From: Adlercreutzia murintestinalis
GTDB taxonomy: Bacteria > Actinomycetota > Coriobacteriia > Coriobacteriales > Eggerthellaceae
Length of the DNA stretch: 64,000 nt
Reading direction: 5' to 3'
NCBI RefSeq assembly: GCF_943192905.1
Contig: NZ_CALPCC010000002.1
Location: 62,001 to 126,000 of the forward strand
The translations under genes were made by a program, and so were the position numbers. A model generated the notes under the pieces. It did not search any database. It was not told the origin of the DNA and was given only the letters and a program-made list of their open reading frames with translations. Within the stretch, counting starts at the first letter, position 1; every line of letters starts with the position of its first letter. Below, in pieces: positions 1 through 7,929 of the stretch.

Positions 1-1
1 C

Positions 2-460
2 GAACGCGCGCTCATCGTGGTGCTCGACCATATCACCGACGCGGGCAATTTGGGCGCTATCGCCCGCAGTGCGGAGTCGGTCGGTGCGAGCGGCATCGTG
101 ATACCCAACAAGCGCAGCGCGCATGTGACGGCTGCTACTTACAAAAGCTCTGCGGGGGCCATCTCCCATATTCCTCTTGCGCAAGTCTCTAATATCGCTG
201 CGTTCATCGAGCGCACTAAGGAAGAGGGGTTTTGGGCGGTTGCCGCTACCGAGCATGCCGAAGAAACGCTGTGGGACACCGATCTTTCCGGGCGCATCGT
301 GTTGGTCATGGGCAGCGAGCACGATGGCGTGTCGCGCTTGGTGCTCGAGACGTGCGATATGCATGCCTCCCTGCCTCAACAGGGACGCATCTCATCATTG
401 AACGTGGCGCAGGCATCAACGGTGTTCATGTACGAATGGTTACGTCAGAATCGCCTCTGA
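2..460 (+). CDS. rlmB: 23S rRNA 2'-O-methyltransferase RlmB (SpoU/TrmH family), 3' part only
   Basis: This is the C-terminal part of a SpoU/TrmH-type RNA 2'-O-ribose methyltransferase; the 5' end lies left of the window and the frame is open from base 2. The trefoil-knot SAM-binding motifs are readable: an N-G-A-R segment near the start (DAGNLGAIARSAE), then VMGSEHDGVSR, then LPQQGRISSLNVAQA near the C-terminus. In this family the enzyme methylates G2251 of 23S rRNA from SAM. Assignment to RlmB rather than another SpoU member rests on the nearby YacP/NYN gene, a common neighbour of rlmB, so the exact target base is inferred. The gene ends normally at a TGA stop. Confidence 0.82.
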   Translation, partial: ERALIVVLDHITDAGNLGAIARSAESVGASGIVIPNKRSAHVTAATYKSSAGAISHIPLAQVSNIAAFIERTKEEGFWAVAATEHAEETLWDTDLSGRIVLVMGSEHDGVSRLVLETCDMHASLPQQGRISSLNVAQASTVFMYEWLRQNRL

Positions 461-517
461 TGGTGAGGTGTGCTGCCAGCGTGTATTCAGATGAGCGCAC
501 CAAGAAGGAGCTTCGCG

Positions 518-868
518 ATGATCCATGAGATAACCGACGAGAACTTCCAAGCGGAGGTCGTGCAAAGCGAACTGCCCTGCGTGATCCAGTTCACCGCAGG
601 ATGGTGCACCATGTGCGACGAGATGGCGCCCGCGTTCGAGTCGCTTGCCGATACGTTCGAGGGGCAGGTGAAGTTCTGCCGCGTCAACACCGATGCGCAA
701 AAGCAACTTCGCATCCGCTTCGCTGTGGCGGCGCTACCCTACCTCGTCTTCGTAGCCGATGGCATGAAGACGCCGCTGTTCGATCAGATCGTTTCCGCGC
801 AGCGTTTGGAAGAGCGCATCCGATTCATGTTGGAGGGCGGCACAGCACCGAATACCAGGCCGGTGTAG
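518..868 (+). CDS. thioredoxin-like protein
   Basis: A 116-residue thioredoxin-fold protein. The redox motif is WCTMC, around residues 29-33, in the usual place after the first beta strand (IQFTAGWC), and a cis-proline region follows (ALPYLVF). The start at 518 was chosen because an AAGGAG ribosome site lies about 7 bases upstream; the frame extends further upstream without one. The CTM dipeptide between the cysteines differs from the classic CGPC of thioredoxin, so this is probably a thioredoxin-like reductase or chaperone component rather than the main TrxA. No thioredoxin reductase is adjacent. It lies between rlmB and the YacP-like gene on the same strand. Confidence 0.75.
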   Translation: MIHEITDENFQAEVVQSELPCVIQFTAGWCTMCDEMAPAFESLADTFEGQVKFCRVNTDAQKQLRIRFAVAALPYLVFVADGMKTPLFDQIVSAQRLEERIRFMLEGGTAPNTRPV

Positions 869-912
869 CGCGCGCTCTGGTGTCGTGCACCCTGTTCGTG
901 CGGCGCCTCACG

Positions 913-926
913 TATAATCGCCTTCA
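913..926 (+). promoter_or_regulatory. -10 element 7 bases before the start codon (leaderless promoter)
   Basis: A perfect TATAAT at 913-918 ends only 7 bases before the ATG at 926, so transcription would begin at or next to the A of the start codon. No Shine-Dalgarno sequence lies before the ATG. No good -35 box is visible. Confidence 0.55.
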
Positions 927-1474
927 TGAAAACGCGAAGAAAACTCCTGATCGTTGATGGGTACAACGTGCTGCGCTCGGGGAGCAGGTACGCGCGCATC
1001 GTCTTGCCTGATTACACCGACGATACGTTCAACGTCGCGCGCGAGCGGCTGCTCAACGATGTGATCAACTACGCAGGTCGCGACACGCAGGCCATCATCG
1101 TCTTCGACGGTAAGGATAACGAGCACTCACGCGGTGAGGCGGAAACGGTGGGCGGCGTGCGCATCATATTCTCGCCCGCAGGGCAGATCGCCGATCGCGT
1201 GATCGAGAAGTTGGCCCACGACGCGCGCGAGCGCAACGTGGAGACGCTGGTGGTCACTTCGGATTCGACCATCCAAGACACCGTGTTCGGTGACGGGGTG
1301 GACCGCATGAGCGCCGAGGGTTTCTGCCAGGAGGTCGAGGCCACCATTGAGAATGCGGTCGCCGATGAGACGCCCCGCATCGCGCGCAAGAGCACCATTG
1401 CCGATCGCGTGAGCCCTGATGTATTAGCAAAGCTGAAGGAACTGCGGGATGGCGAGAGGCGCCCACCTCGCTAG
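926..1474 (+). CDS. YacP/Rae1-type NYN-domain ribonuclease
   Basis: A 182-residue NYN-domain (PIN-like) protein of the YacP/Rae1 family. It opens with the family signature LLIVDGYNVLR, which carries the first acidic metal-binding residue, followed by IIVFDGKDNE and a later VVTSDSTIQD strand. In Bacillus, Rae1 is a ribosome-associated endoribonuclease acting on mRNA during translation; the same role here is inferred from family. The start lacks a ribosome-binding site and lies directly behind a TATAAT box, suggesting leaderless expression. Its last four bases overlap the convergent coaX. The location behind rlmB is typical of the family. Confidence 0.78.
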   Translation: MKTRRKLLIVDGYNVLRSGSRYARIVLPDYTDDTFNVARERLLNDVINYAGRDTQAIIVFDGKDNEHSRGEAETVGGVRIIFSPAGQIADRVIEKLAHDARERNVETLVVTSDSTIQDTVFGDGVDRMSAEGFCQEVEATIENAVADETPRIARKSTIADRVSPDVLAKLKELRDGERRPPR

Positions 1475-2271
1475 GAGCGCCCACCTTGTGAAGAGCGCTC
1501 GTGCGTAGAACGAGCTTCTACGATCAGGCGGAGCCCTTCGAGCGTGAGGTCGGGGTTCACCTGATCGATCAGCTTGGAATGCTTGGCAATGAGCGGCGCG
1601 AGCCCGCCGGTGGCAACAACGGGCGCCCGGTAGCCAAGCTGGTCGAAGATGCGTTGCAGCAATCCATCTACCCGGTCAACCTCGCCGAGCACGATGCCTG
1701 CTTGCATGGCCTCTACCGTGTTCGTGCCGATCGCGTGATCGGGTGCTTCCAGGCTGATCGCTGGCAGTTTAGAGGCGTTGTTGAACAGCGTTTGCGCCGA
1801 GGTTTGCAGTCCTGGGGCGATGATGCCACCGATGAAGCGGCCCGCACTATCGATGACCTCGATGTTGGTGGCCGTGCCAAAATCGACCACGATGCAGGGA
1901 GCGCCGTACAGCGCCCGCATTGCTACCGAATCAGCCACGCGGTCTGCGCCGATCTCGGCTGGATCCGGGTAGTCTGCGCAGAACAGATCGCCTGCGGTCT
2001 GAGCGCTGCACACCACCATGTCCGCTCCGGCACCGTCTGCGGCGGCACGGCGCCATGCTTCGGTCAGCTGCGGTACCACCGATGAGAGCGCTGCGCGGTC
2101 GATATCCTGCAACCGCAGCCCGGCGCTCTCGAAGAGCGGGATCAGGCTCACACGCAGTTCATCGGCGGTGCTCGCGCGATTCGTAGCGATGCGCCACATG
2201 CTGACCAGATCGCTTCCCGCATACACCCCAATGAGGGTTTGCGTGTTCCCAACATCCACAGCAAGCAGCAT
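1471..2271 (-). CDS. coaX: type III pantothenate kinase
   Basis: A 266-residue type III pantothenate kinase, which phosphorylates pantothenate in the first step of coenzyme A synthesis and is not feedback-inhibited by CoA in this family. The ASKHA-fold phosphate-binding motif is at the very N-terminus (MLLAVDVGNTQT). The substrate region reads GADRVAD, and the second nucleotide motif is IVVDFGTATN followed by GGIIAPG. The length matches the family. It is transcribed towards the YacP-like gene and overlaps it by 4 bases; the response-regulator gene is divergent from it. Confidence 0.93.
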   Translation of the reverse strand: MLLAVDVGNTQTLIGVYAGSDLVSMWRIATNRASTADELRVSLIPLFESAGLRLQDIDRAALSSVVPQLTEAWRRAAADGAGADMVVCSAQTAGDLFCADYPDPAEIGADRVADSVAMRALYGAPCIVVDFGTATNIEVIDSAGRFIGGIIAPGLQTSAQTLFNNASKLPAISLEAPDHAIGTNTVEAMQAGIVLGEVDRVDGLLQRIFDQLGYRAPVVATGGLAPLIAKHSKLIDQVNPDLTLEGLRLIVEARSTHERSSQGGRS

Positions 2272-2394
2272 GGTTCAGACCGTTCCTCTCGCTATCGCAG
2301 TGCATTTCCTTCGGTTATCCGTTAATATTAGCGCATGGCGAAACGTGCGCTTCTGAGAGGATGCGTACTGAAACAGTCGATGAAGGGGCCCATA

Positions 2395-3096
2395 ATGAGC
2401 GATACCGCCAGCCGCATTCTTGTCGTTGATGACGAAGCTACTATTACTGATTTCGTAGGCTATGCCTTGAAGACCGAGGGGTATGCGGTCGATATCGCGA
2501 AAAACGGTGAGGACGCGCTGACGCTTGCTTCGCAGACCGATTACGATCTGTACATCTTGGATATCATGCTGCCTGGCATTGACGGTTACGAGCTGTGCCG
2601 CCGTTTGCGCTCGAACACCTCGGCGCCCGTGCTGTTCCTGTCTGCCCGCGACACCGAGCTTGACAAGGTGGTGGGTCTGGAGATCGGCGGCGACGATTAT
2701 CTGAGCAAGCCCTTTGGCGTGCGCGAGCTGGTGGCCCGTGTGCGCGCGTTGCTGCGTCGCGGTGCAGGAGAGGTGGCTGGTGCTCATAACCAGGTGGTCG
2801 TCAGCGGCATCACGCTCGATGAGGACGCGCATACCGCAACAGGCAGCATCGGCGAGATCGATCTGACGCCACGCGAGTTCGAGTTGCTGGCGTCGCTGAT
2901 GAAGAATGCGGGCAAGGTGGTGAGCCGCGAAGATCTGCTGCGCGATGCGTGGGGTTGGGAATACCTGACGGAAACCAAGACGGTGGATACGCACATCAAG
3001 CGCTTGCGCGACAAGATATCCGATGCTGGCTACGACTCGGGTTTGGTGGAGACGGTGCGCGGGTACGGGTATCGGTTCAAAGTGGTCAATGACTAA
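2395..3096 (+). CDS. OmpR/PhoB-type response regulator, orphan
   Basis: A 233-residue two-component response regulator. The receiver domain fills residues 1-120, with acidic pocket VVDDEA, the phospho-accepting aspartate in YILDIMLPG and the conserved lysine in LSKPFG. A winged-helix trans_reg_C domain follows, with LTPREFELL, VVSREDLL, VDTHIKRLRDKI and VRGYGYRF. I chose the ATG at 2395 because an AAGGGG site sits 6 bases upstream and it gives the normal short lead into RILVVDDE. An in-frame ATG at 2335, six bases after TAATAT, could give a leaderless form 20 residues longer. No histidine kinase gene lies beside it. Confidence 0.88.
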   Translation: MSDTASRILVVDDEATITDFVGYALKTEGYAVDIAKNGEDALTLASQTDYDLYILDIMLPGIDGYELCRRLRSNTSAPVLFLSARDTELDKVVGLEIGGDDYLSKPFGVRELVARVRALLRRGAGEVAGAHNQVVVSGITLDEDAHTATGSIGEIDLTPREFELLASLMKNAGKVVSREDLLRDAWGWEYLTETKTVDTHIKRLRDKISDAGYDSGLVETVRGYGYRFKVVND

Positions 3097-3106
3097 TACA
3101 TTCCGC

Positions 3107-3125
3107 TGGGCTTGACGCCCAGCAA
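3107..3125. other. hairpin after the response-regulator gene
   Basis: A perfect 7-bp stem (GCTGGGC / GCCCAGC) with a 5-base loop lies 11 bases after the stop codon. No T-run follows, so it may be a weak terminator or an RNA end-protecting hairpin. Confidence 0.4.
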
Positions 3126-3216
3126 AGCTATCTGCTTCATTCGCCCGCTTCTCGCTCTTTTCGCAAGGCGTGTACGGTAGAATCTTCCTATTGCCCCTGT
3201 TGATAGGAGGTCCCTC

Positions 3217-4905
3217 TTGCTCACCGATATAGAGATAGCCCAAGCAGCTGAGCCCAAGCGCATCGGCGAGGTGGCCGCGCGCTGCGGTGTTGCCGACAAG
3301 TATCTGGAACTCTACGGGAATCACAAGGCGAAGGTGGATTACAACCTGCTTCGCGAAGAGGAACACGCACCCGGCAAGCTGGTGCTGGTCACCGCCATCA
3401 ACCCAACGCCTGCGGGCGAGGGCAAGACGACCACCACGGTCGGGCTTGCGGATGCGCTCGCTCAGCGTGGCAAGAACGTGGTGGTGGCGCTGCGTGAACC
3501 GTCGCTGGGGCCGGTGTTCGGCATCAAGGGCGGAGCTGCGGGCGGCGGGTATGCGCAGGTGGTCCCCATGGAGGATATCAACCTGCACTTCACCGGCGAC
3601 TTCCATGCCATCGGCGCCGCGAACAACCTGCTCGCAGCGCTTCTGGACGCGCATATCCAAAACGGCAACGAGCTCAACATCGATGTGCGCAAGATCACCT
3701 GGAAGCGCGTGGTGGATATGAACGACCGCCAGTTGCGCTTCATCGTAGACGGCTTAGGCGGCACCAAGAACGGCGTTCCGCGCGAGGATGGATTCGATAT
3801 CACGGTAGCAAGCGAGGTGATGGCCATCTTCTGTCTGGCCACCTCCATCACCGATCTCAAAGAGCGCCTTGGGCGCATCGTAGTGGGGTATACCTACGAT
3901 GATAAGCCGGTCACAGCGCACGACTTGCATGCGGAAGGCGCCATGTGCGCGCTGCTGAAAGACGCGCTCAAGCCGAATTTGGTGCAGACGCTGGAGGGCA
4001 CTCCGGCGTTCGTGCATGGAGGTCCGTTCGCCAACATCGCGCACGGCTGCAATTCCATCATGGCGACGCGTATGGCGCTGGCGCTGGGAGATTACTGCGT
4101 GACCGAGGCGGGCTTCGGTGCCGATCTGGGCGCTGAGAAGTTCCTGGACATCAAGTGTCGCTTGGCCGGACTGCGGCCGGACGCGGTGGTCGTGGTGGCC
4201 ACGGTGCGGGCGCTCAAGAACCATGGTGGTGTAGATAAAGCCCATCTCAACGAAGAGAACCTCGAGGCGCTTGAGGCGGGGCTTCCCAACCTGCTTCGCC
4301 ATGTGAGCAACATCACCGATGTGTACCATCTGCCCTGTGTCGTGGCCATCAACGCATTCCCCACCGATACGCCAGCCGAGTTAGCGCTGGTGGAGGCGAG
4401 ATGCCGCGAACTCGGCGTGAACGTGGCGCTCTCTGAGGTATGGGCGCGCGGCGGCGAGGGCGGCTTGGCTCTGGCGGATGAGGTCGTGCGCTTGTGCGAC
4501 GAGGGTGACGCGGAAGGACGCAGCGCAGCAACGTTTGAATTCGCCTACGATGACGATCTGTCGCTGGCAGAGAAGATCCGCACTATCGTATGCCGGGTGT
4601 ATCACGGGTCGGACGTGGCATTCGAGCCAGCTGCGCTGACGCAGATCGCGAAGCTAGAAGAGTTGGGATTCGGGCACATGCCGGTATGCATGGCCAAGAC
4701 CCAGTACTCGTTTAGCGATGACGCTGCTCAATTGGGCGCGCCCGAAGGTTTCACGGTCACAGTGCGTCAGGTGAAGGTGAGCGCAGGCGCTGGGTTCGTG
4801 GTGGCGCTGACCGGCGACATCATGACCATGCCGGGTCTGAACAAGTCACCTGCCGCGTTCAAGATAGATGTGGACGAAAATGGCGTCATCTCGGGTCTGT
4901 TCTAG
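3217..4905 (+). CDS. fhs: formate-tetrahydrofolate ligase
   Basis: A 562-residue formate-tetrahydrofolate ligase (10-formyl-THF synthetase), which joins formate to THF using ATP and is the entry step of the methyl branch of the Wood-Ljungdahl pathway. The ATP-binding loop reads [12 protein letters not shown], and further family blocks are [23 protein letters not shown], split here by the conserved glycines, and [13 protein letters not shown]. Translation starts at TTG 3217, behind an ideal AGGAGG site at 3205-3210; no ATG fits. It heads a tight operon with a YkgJ-like gene, fchA, folD and a formate channel, which supports C1 metabolism as its role. Length matches the family. Confidence 0.96.
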   Translation: MLTDIEIAQAAEPKRIGEVAARCGVADKYLELYGNHKAKVDYNLLREEEHAPGKLVLVTAINPTPAGEGKTTTTVGLADALAQRGKNVVVALREPSLGPVFGIKGGAAGGGYAQVVPMEDINLHFTGDFHAIGAANNLLAALLDAHIQNGNELNIDVRKITWKRVVDMNDRQLRFIVDGLGGTKNGVPREDGFDITVASEVMAIFCLATSITDLKERLGRIVVGYTYDDKPVTAHDLHAEGAMCALLKDALKPNLVQTLEGTPAFVHGGPFANIAHGCNSIMATRMALALGDYCVTEAGFGADLGAEKFLDIKCRLAGLRPDAVVVVATVRALKNHGGVDKAHLNEENLEALEAGLPNLLRHVSNITDVYHLPCVVAINAFPTDTPAELALVEARCRELGVNVALSEVWARGGEGGLALADEVVRLCDEGDAEGRSAATFEFAYDDDLSLAEKIRTIVCRVYHGSDVAFEPAALTQIAKLEELGFGHMPVCMAKTQYSFSDDAAQLGAPEGFTVTVRQVKVSAGAGFVVALTGDIMTMPGLNKSPAAFKIDVDENGVISGLF

Positions 4906-5394
4906 ATGGCAACCTTTCGCAAGCCAGAGAACATGATGGCAGCCATGGCTGCCGTGCGGGCTTCGTTCGTGCGTGCGCGCAAGGTGCAGAGCGCTCCTGT
5001 CGTGCACTTCGATCACGAGAACAGCTTTCCCGAATGCGCTCAATGTGGCGTGTGTTGCCGCATCAACGTGCTCGCCATGACGCGCGAAGAGGTACTGCGC
5101 ATCCATAACTATTTGCTGGAAAACGACATTCAGCCGATCGATCGGGGTGCGCAGCGCTGCTGCTTGCAGGCCGAGGATGGGTCGTGCTTGGTGTGGCCCG
5201 CCCGCGCGCAGGTGTGCAAGCTGCATCATTGCAAGGTGGCGCGCCTTGATCTGCTGGCAGAGAATCCAGATATTCATGTGCACGACGACGCCGATCTTTT
5301 GCTGGTCGATATGCACGAGCACTTCGTGAACGGGTGCTGCGAGGTGCGCGACCCGGAAGCGGTGCCAACGGATCGTAGGGTAGCGTCATGCTAG
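4906..5394 (+). CDS. YkgJ-family cysteine-cluster protein
   Basis: A 162-residue protein of the YkgJ/UPF0153 family, a putative zinc- or iron-chelating cysteine cluster of unknown biochemical role. Visible ligands are CAQCGVCC near residues 45-52, a CC pair about 85, then C in GSCLVWP and a CKLHHC motif near 106-111, with another CC further on. The ATG abuts the fhs stop codon directly, and the 3' end overlaps fchA by 7 bases, so it is translationally coupled inside the C1 operon. That position is unusual and suggests, without proving, a helper role such as metal or cofactor supply for one of the folate enzymes or their electron donor. Confidence 0.75.
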   Translation: MATFRKPENMMAAMAAVRASFVRARKVQSAPVVHFDHENSFPECAQCGVCCRINVLAMTREEVLRIHNYLLENDIQPIDRGAQRCCLQAEDGSCLVWPARAQVCKLHHCKVARLDLLAENPDIHVHDDADLLLVDMHEHFVNGCCEVRDPEAVPTDRRVASC

Positions 5395-6011
5395 ATGCTG
5401 CGTTCATCGAGGATCTGGCCAGCGCGAGCCCGACACCGGGCGGTGGTGGTGCGAGCGCCTGCGTTGGTGCGTTGGCGGCGGCCCTTGCGTCCATGGTGGG
5501 CAACCTGACCGCGAACAATGCGAAATATGCCGCAGTGCACGACGAGATGCGCGGCTTGCTCGACCAACTGGCTGCTCAACGTGCGCGGCTGCTGCACCTG
5601 ATCGAGCTGGATGCCCGCGCGTTCACGCCGATTTCGGCGGCGTTCAAGATGCCCTCTGACACGCCCGAGCAGATTGCTACGAAGGATCTGGCCATGCAGT
5701 CAGCGTTGGTGCAAGGCTGCGACGTGCCGCTCGATATCATGCGCGAATGCGCCCAGGTGCTCGAAGGATGCAAGGTCATGGCGCGCGATGGCAGTCGAGC
5801 GGCGCTCACCGATGTGGGGGTCGCCGCTCTGTTCGCGAAGGCGGCTGTGCAAGGGGCTGCGCTGAATATCCATGTGAACGTCGGCTGGATGACCGATCAG
5901 GCGCTTGCGGTGCGCTATGCGAGCCAGGCAGATCACATAACCCGCGAGGCGTGCCAGCTGGCCGACGAGATATACCTCCATGTGCTGGAGAGCGTGAAAG
6001 CGGGAAGCTGA
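5388..6011 (+). CDS. fchA: methenyl-THF cyclohydrolase / formimino-THF cyclodeaminase family
   Basis: A 207-residue helical protein of the FTCD C-terminal/cyclodeaminase family. The N-terminal signature TPGGGGASA, followed by ALAAALASMV and the NAKY segment, is diagnostic. In acetogens and clostridia, stand-alone members (FchA) interconvert 10-formyl-THF and 5,10-methenyl-THF; in histidine degradation the domain removes ammonia from formimino-THF. Being between fhs and folD favours the cyclohydrolase role, although FolD could also perform this step, so the two activities may be redundant or FolD may act mainly as the dehydrogenase. It overlaps the preceding gene by 7 bases and shares its stop with the folD start. 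Confidence 0.86.
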   Translation: MLDAAFIEDLASASPTPGGGGASACVGALAAALASMVGNLTANNAKYAAVHDEMRGLLDQLAAQRARLLHLIELDARAFTPISAAFKMPSDTPEQIATKDLAMQSALVQGCDVPLDIMRECAQVLEGCKVMARDGSRAALTDVGVAALFAKAAVQGAALNIHVNVGWMTDQALAVRYASQADHITREACQLADEIYLHVLESVKAGS

Positions 6012-6859
6012 TGGCTGAGCAGATGTTGGGCCGCCCGGTGGCAGAGGCGCTGTATGCCGAGGTGGCGAAGCGGGTCGGGGCGCTGCGCGAAGAGCACGTG
6101 CACCCGCGTTTGGCGCTCGTTCGCGTGGGAGAGGACCAAGCGAACGGGTCTTACGAGCGCACCGTGCTCAAGCGAGCAGATGAAGTGGGCATCGCCGTTG
6201 AGGTGCGCGCGCTCGCAGCCGACGTGAACAAGCTTGCCCTCTATGCCGACATCGAAGGCATCAACGCGGACGCGCGCACGCATGCGTGCTTGATGTTTCG
6301 TCCTTTGCCTCACACGCTTGATGAGATGACGGCCTGCAACATGATTGCATCCGAAAAGGACGTTGATGGCGTGGGGGCTGCTTCGCTCGCAGGCGTGTTC
6401 ATGGGGCTGCCGGAAGGATTCGCGCCCTGCACTGCTGAAGCATGCGTGCGCATGCTCGACTTCTATGGAGTGGAGCTTGCAGGCAAGCACGTGGTGGTGG
6501 TGGGGCGAAGTCTGGTGGTGGGCAAGCCTGCTGCCATGCTCATGCTGGCACGCGATGCAACGGTGACGCTTTGCCATTCGGGAACTACGGGGCTGCCTGA
6601 GATCATGCGCGCCGCCGACATCGTGGTGTGCGCCACGGGCAATGCGCGCACTTTCGGGGCAGAGTGCTTCTGTGCGGGTCAAGTGGTGCTCGACGTGGGC
6701 ACGAACATCGATGCTGACGGCGTGTTCTGCGGCGATGTCGATTTCGCAGCGGTTGAGCCTGTGGTGGAGCGCATCACGCCGGTGCCCGGCGGCATTGGGG
6801 CGGTGACGACGGCGGTACTGCTGCAACATGTGGTGGAGGCCGCGGAAAGGACGCGCTGA
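6011..6859 (+). CDS. folD: bifunctional methylene-THF dehydrogenase / methenyl-THF cyclohydrolase
   Basis: A 282-residue FolD, interconverting 5,10-methylene-, methenyl- and 10-formyl-THF with NAD(P). Recognisable blocks are SYERTVLKRADEVGI (FolD usually has SxxYxxxKxKxxxxxGI), the folate-site block ASEKDVDGV, the Rossmann segment VVVVGRSLVVGKPAA and the C-terminal PVPGGIGAVTTAVLL. The start is the ATG in TGATG, overlapping the fchA stop by one base; the frame runs on upstream but only as out-of-frame fchA sequence. Together with fhs and fchA it completes formate to methylene-THF in one operon. Coenzyme preference (NAD or NADP) cannot be read with confidence. Confidence 0.95.
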   Translation: MAEQMLGRPVAEALYAEVAKRVGALREEHVHPRLALVRVGEDQANGSYERTVLKRADEVGIAVEVRALAADVNKLALYADIEGINADARTHACLMFRPLPHTLDEMTACNMIASEKDVDGVGAASLAGVFMGLPEGFAPCTAEACVRMLDFYGVELAGKHVVVVGRSLVVGKPAAMLMLARDATVTLCHSGTTGLPEIMRAADIVVCATGNARTFGAECFCAGQVVLDVGTNIDADGVFCGDVDFAAVEPVVERITPVPGGIGAVTTAVLLQHVVEAAERTR

Positions 6860-7690
6860 ATGGCTATCTGCTCTCCCGGTGAGGTGACCGACAATTACCT
6901 GAAAGCGGCGGTCGGCAAGGCTGAATCGCCGCTGTGGCGCCTGTTCGTGCTGGCGATCATGGCTGGCGTGCTGGCGGGCTTGGGCGCGGTGGCATCATCG
7001 ACGGCGGCGCATGGCGTGCCCGAGGCCGGTGTTGCGCGCTTGGTCACCGGCGCGGTGTTTCCCATCGGCCTTATCATGATCGTGCTGTTGGGCACCGAAC
7101 TGTTCACGGGTAATGCCCTCATGGTGACAGCGGTCATTTCGGGGGATATCACGGTGAGGTTGCTGCTGCGCAATTGGGCTGTGGTGTACGTGGGGAATTT
7201 CATCGGCGCCGCTGGACTGGCGGCATTGATGGCGTTCTTCGGGCAGCTTGATATCGGTGGCGGGTCGCTTGCCGTCTACACGGCGAAGGTGGCGGCCAGC
7301 AAATGCGGCTTGCCTTGGGCGAACGCCTTCGTGCCGGGCATCTTCTGCAACTTGCTCGTGTGCGTGGCCATCTATCTGGGAAACACTGCGCATGAGGTCT
7401 CCGGTAAGATCCTGGGCATCTTCTTTCCCATCTTCGGGTTCGTGATCGCAGGCTTCGAGCACTGCATCGCCAACATGTACTACATTCCTGCCGGTATCTT
7501 CGCGAACATGGTGCCGACCTACGCCGAGATGATCGCAGGGGCGAACATCAACACAGCGGTGCTCGACTGGGGCACGTTCATCACGGCGAACCTCATTCCG
7601 GTCACGCTCGGCAACATCATCGGCGGCGTGCTGGTGGGCGTCGTCATGTATGCGACGCATGCGACGAAAGTGGCCAAGAGCTGCTCGTAA
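6860..7690 (+). CDS. formate/nitrite transporter (FocA/NirC family)
   Basis: A 276-residue integral membrane protein of the FNT family with about six hydrophobic segments. Family blocks include GTELFTGNALM after the second helix and a C-terminal ITANLIPVTLGNIIGG, where the asparagine-rich helix lines the channel. The ATG follows the folD stop immediately, so it is the last gene of the C1 operon. That context argues for formate (import for Fhs, or release when the pathway runs backwards) rather than nitrite or hydrosulfide, which other FNT proteins carry. Substrate is therefore inferred from neighbours. No terminator with a T-run follows; the next 240 bases carry only a structured element. Confidence 0.9.
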   Translation: MAICSPGEVTDNYLKAAVGKAESPLWRLFVLAIMAGVLAGLGAVASSTAAHGVPEAGVARLVTGAVFPIGLIMIVLLGTELFTGNALMVTAVISGDITVRLLLRNWAVVYVGNFIGAAGLAALMAFFGQLDIGGGSLAVYTAKVAASKCGLPWANAFVPGIFCNLLVCVAIYLGNTAHEVSGKILGIFFPIFGFVIAGFEHCIANMYYIPAGIFANMVPTYAEMIAGANINTAVLDWGTFITANLIPVTLGNIIGGVLVGVVMYATHATKVAKSCS

Positions 7691-7785
7691 CCATAGCGTC
7701 GCTTCGCACTGCTTCGTGCTCAGTAACATGCCTTTGAACAGGGCTTTGCAACCGCAGGGTGCATGAAGTTGCAGGGAAAAAGCAT

Positions 7786-7827
7786 CCACTAGTTGGTAGA
7801 GCGAGCCGCTGCGCTCAACTATGGTGG
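7786..7827. other. structured intergenic element upstream of the XRE-membrane gene
   Basis: Within the 239-base gap, nested arms pair: CCAC with GTGG, TAGTT with AACTA, and GAGCG with CGCTC around an 8-base loop, with a short one-sided bulge. No T-run follows. It might be a leader structure for the regulator gene at 7930 or a processing site after the C1 operon. Confidence 0.35.
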
Positions 7828-7929
7828 ACGCGTTGCCGAACATGCGCGCGCTCGGTGACAGCCCATACGCTGTGCGAGCAACCGTGTTTCGCGCAGAATT
7901 CACCCGATCAATGGAAAGGCATCGGATCC

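Noticed and set aside
3097-3216. A folate (THF) or similar riboswitch before fhs.
   Set aside because: The 120-base spacer contains only one short hairpin and no conserved riboswitch core that I can see.
2275-3660. A 461-codon minus-strand frame covering the response regulator and the fhs start.
   Set aside because: Both plus-strand genes are clear, and the fhs ribosome site and promoter region would lie inside it.
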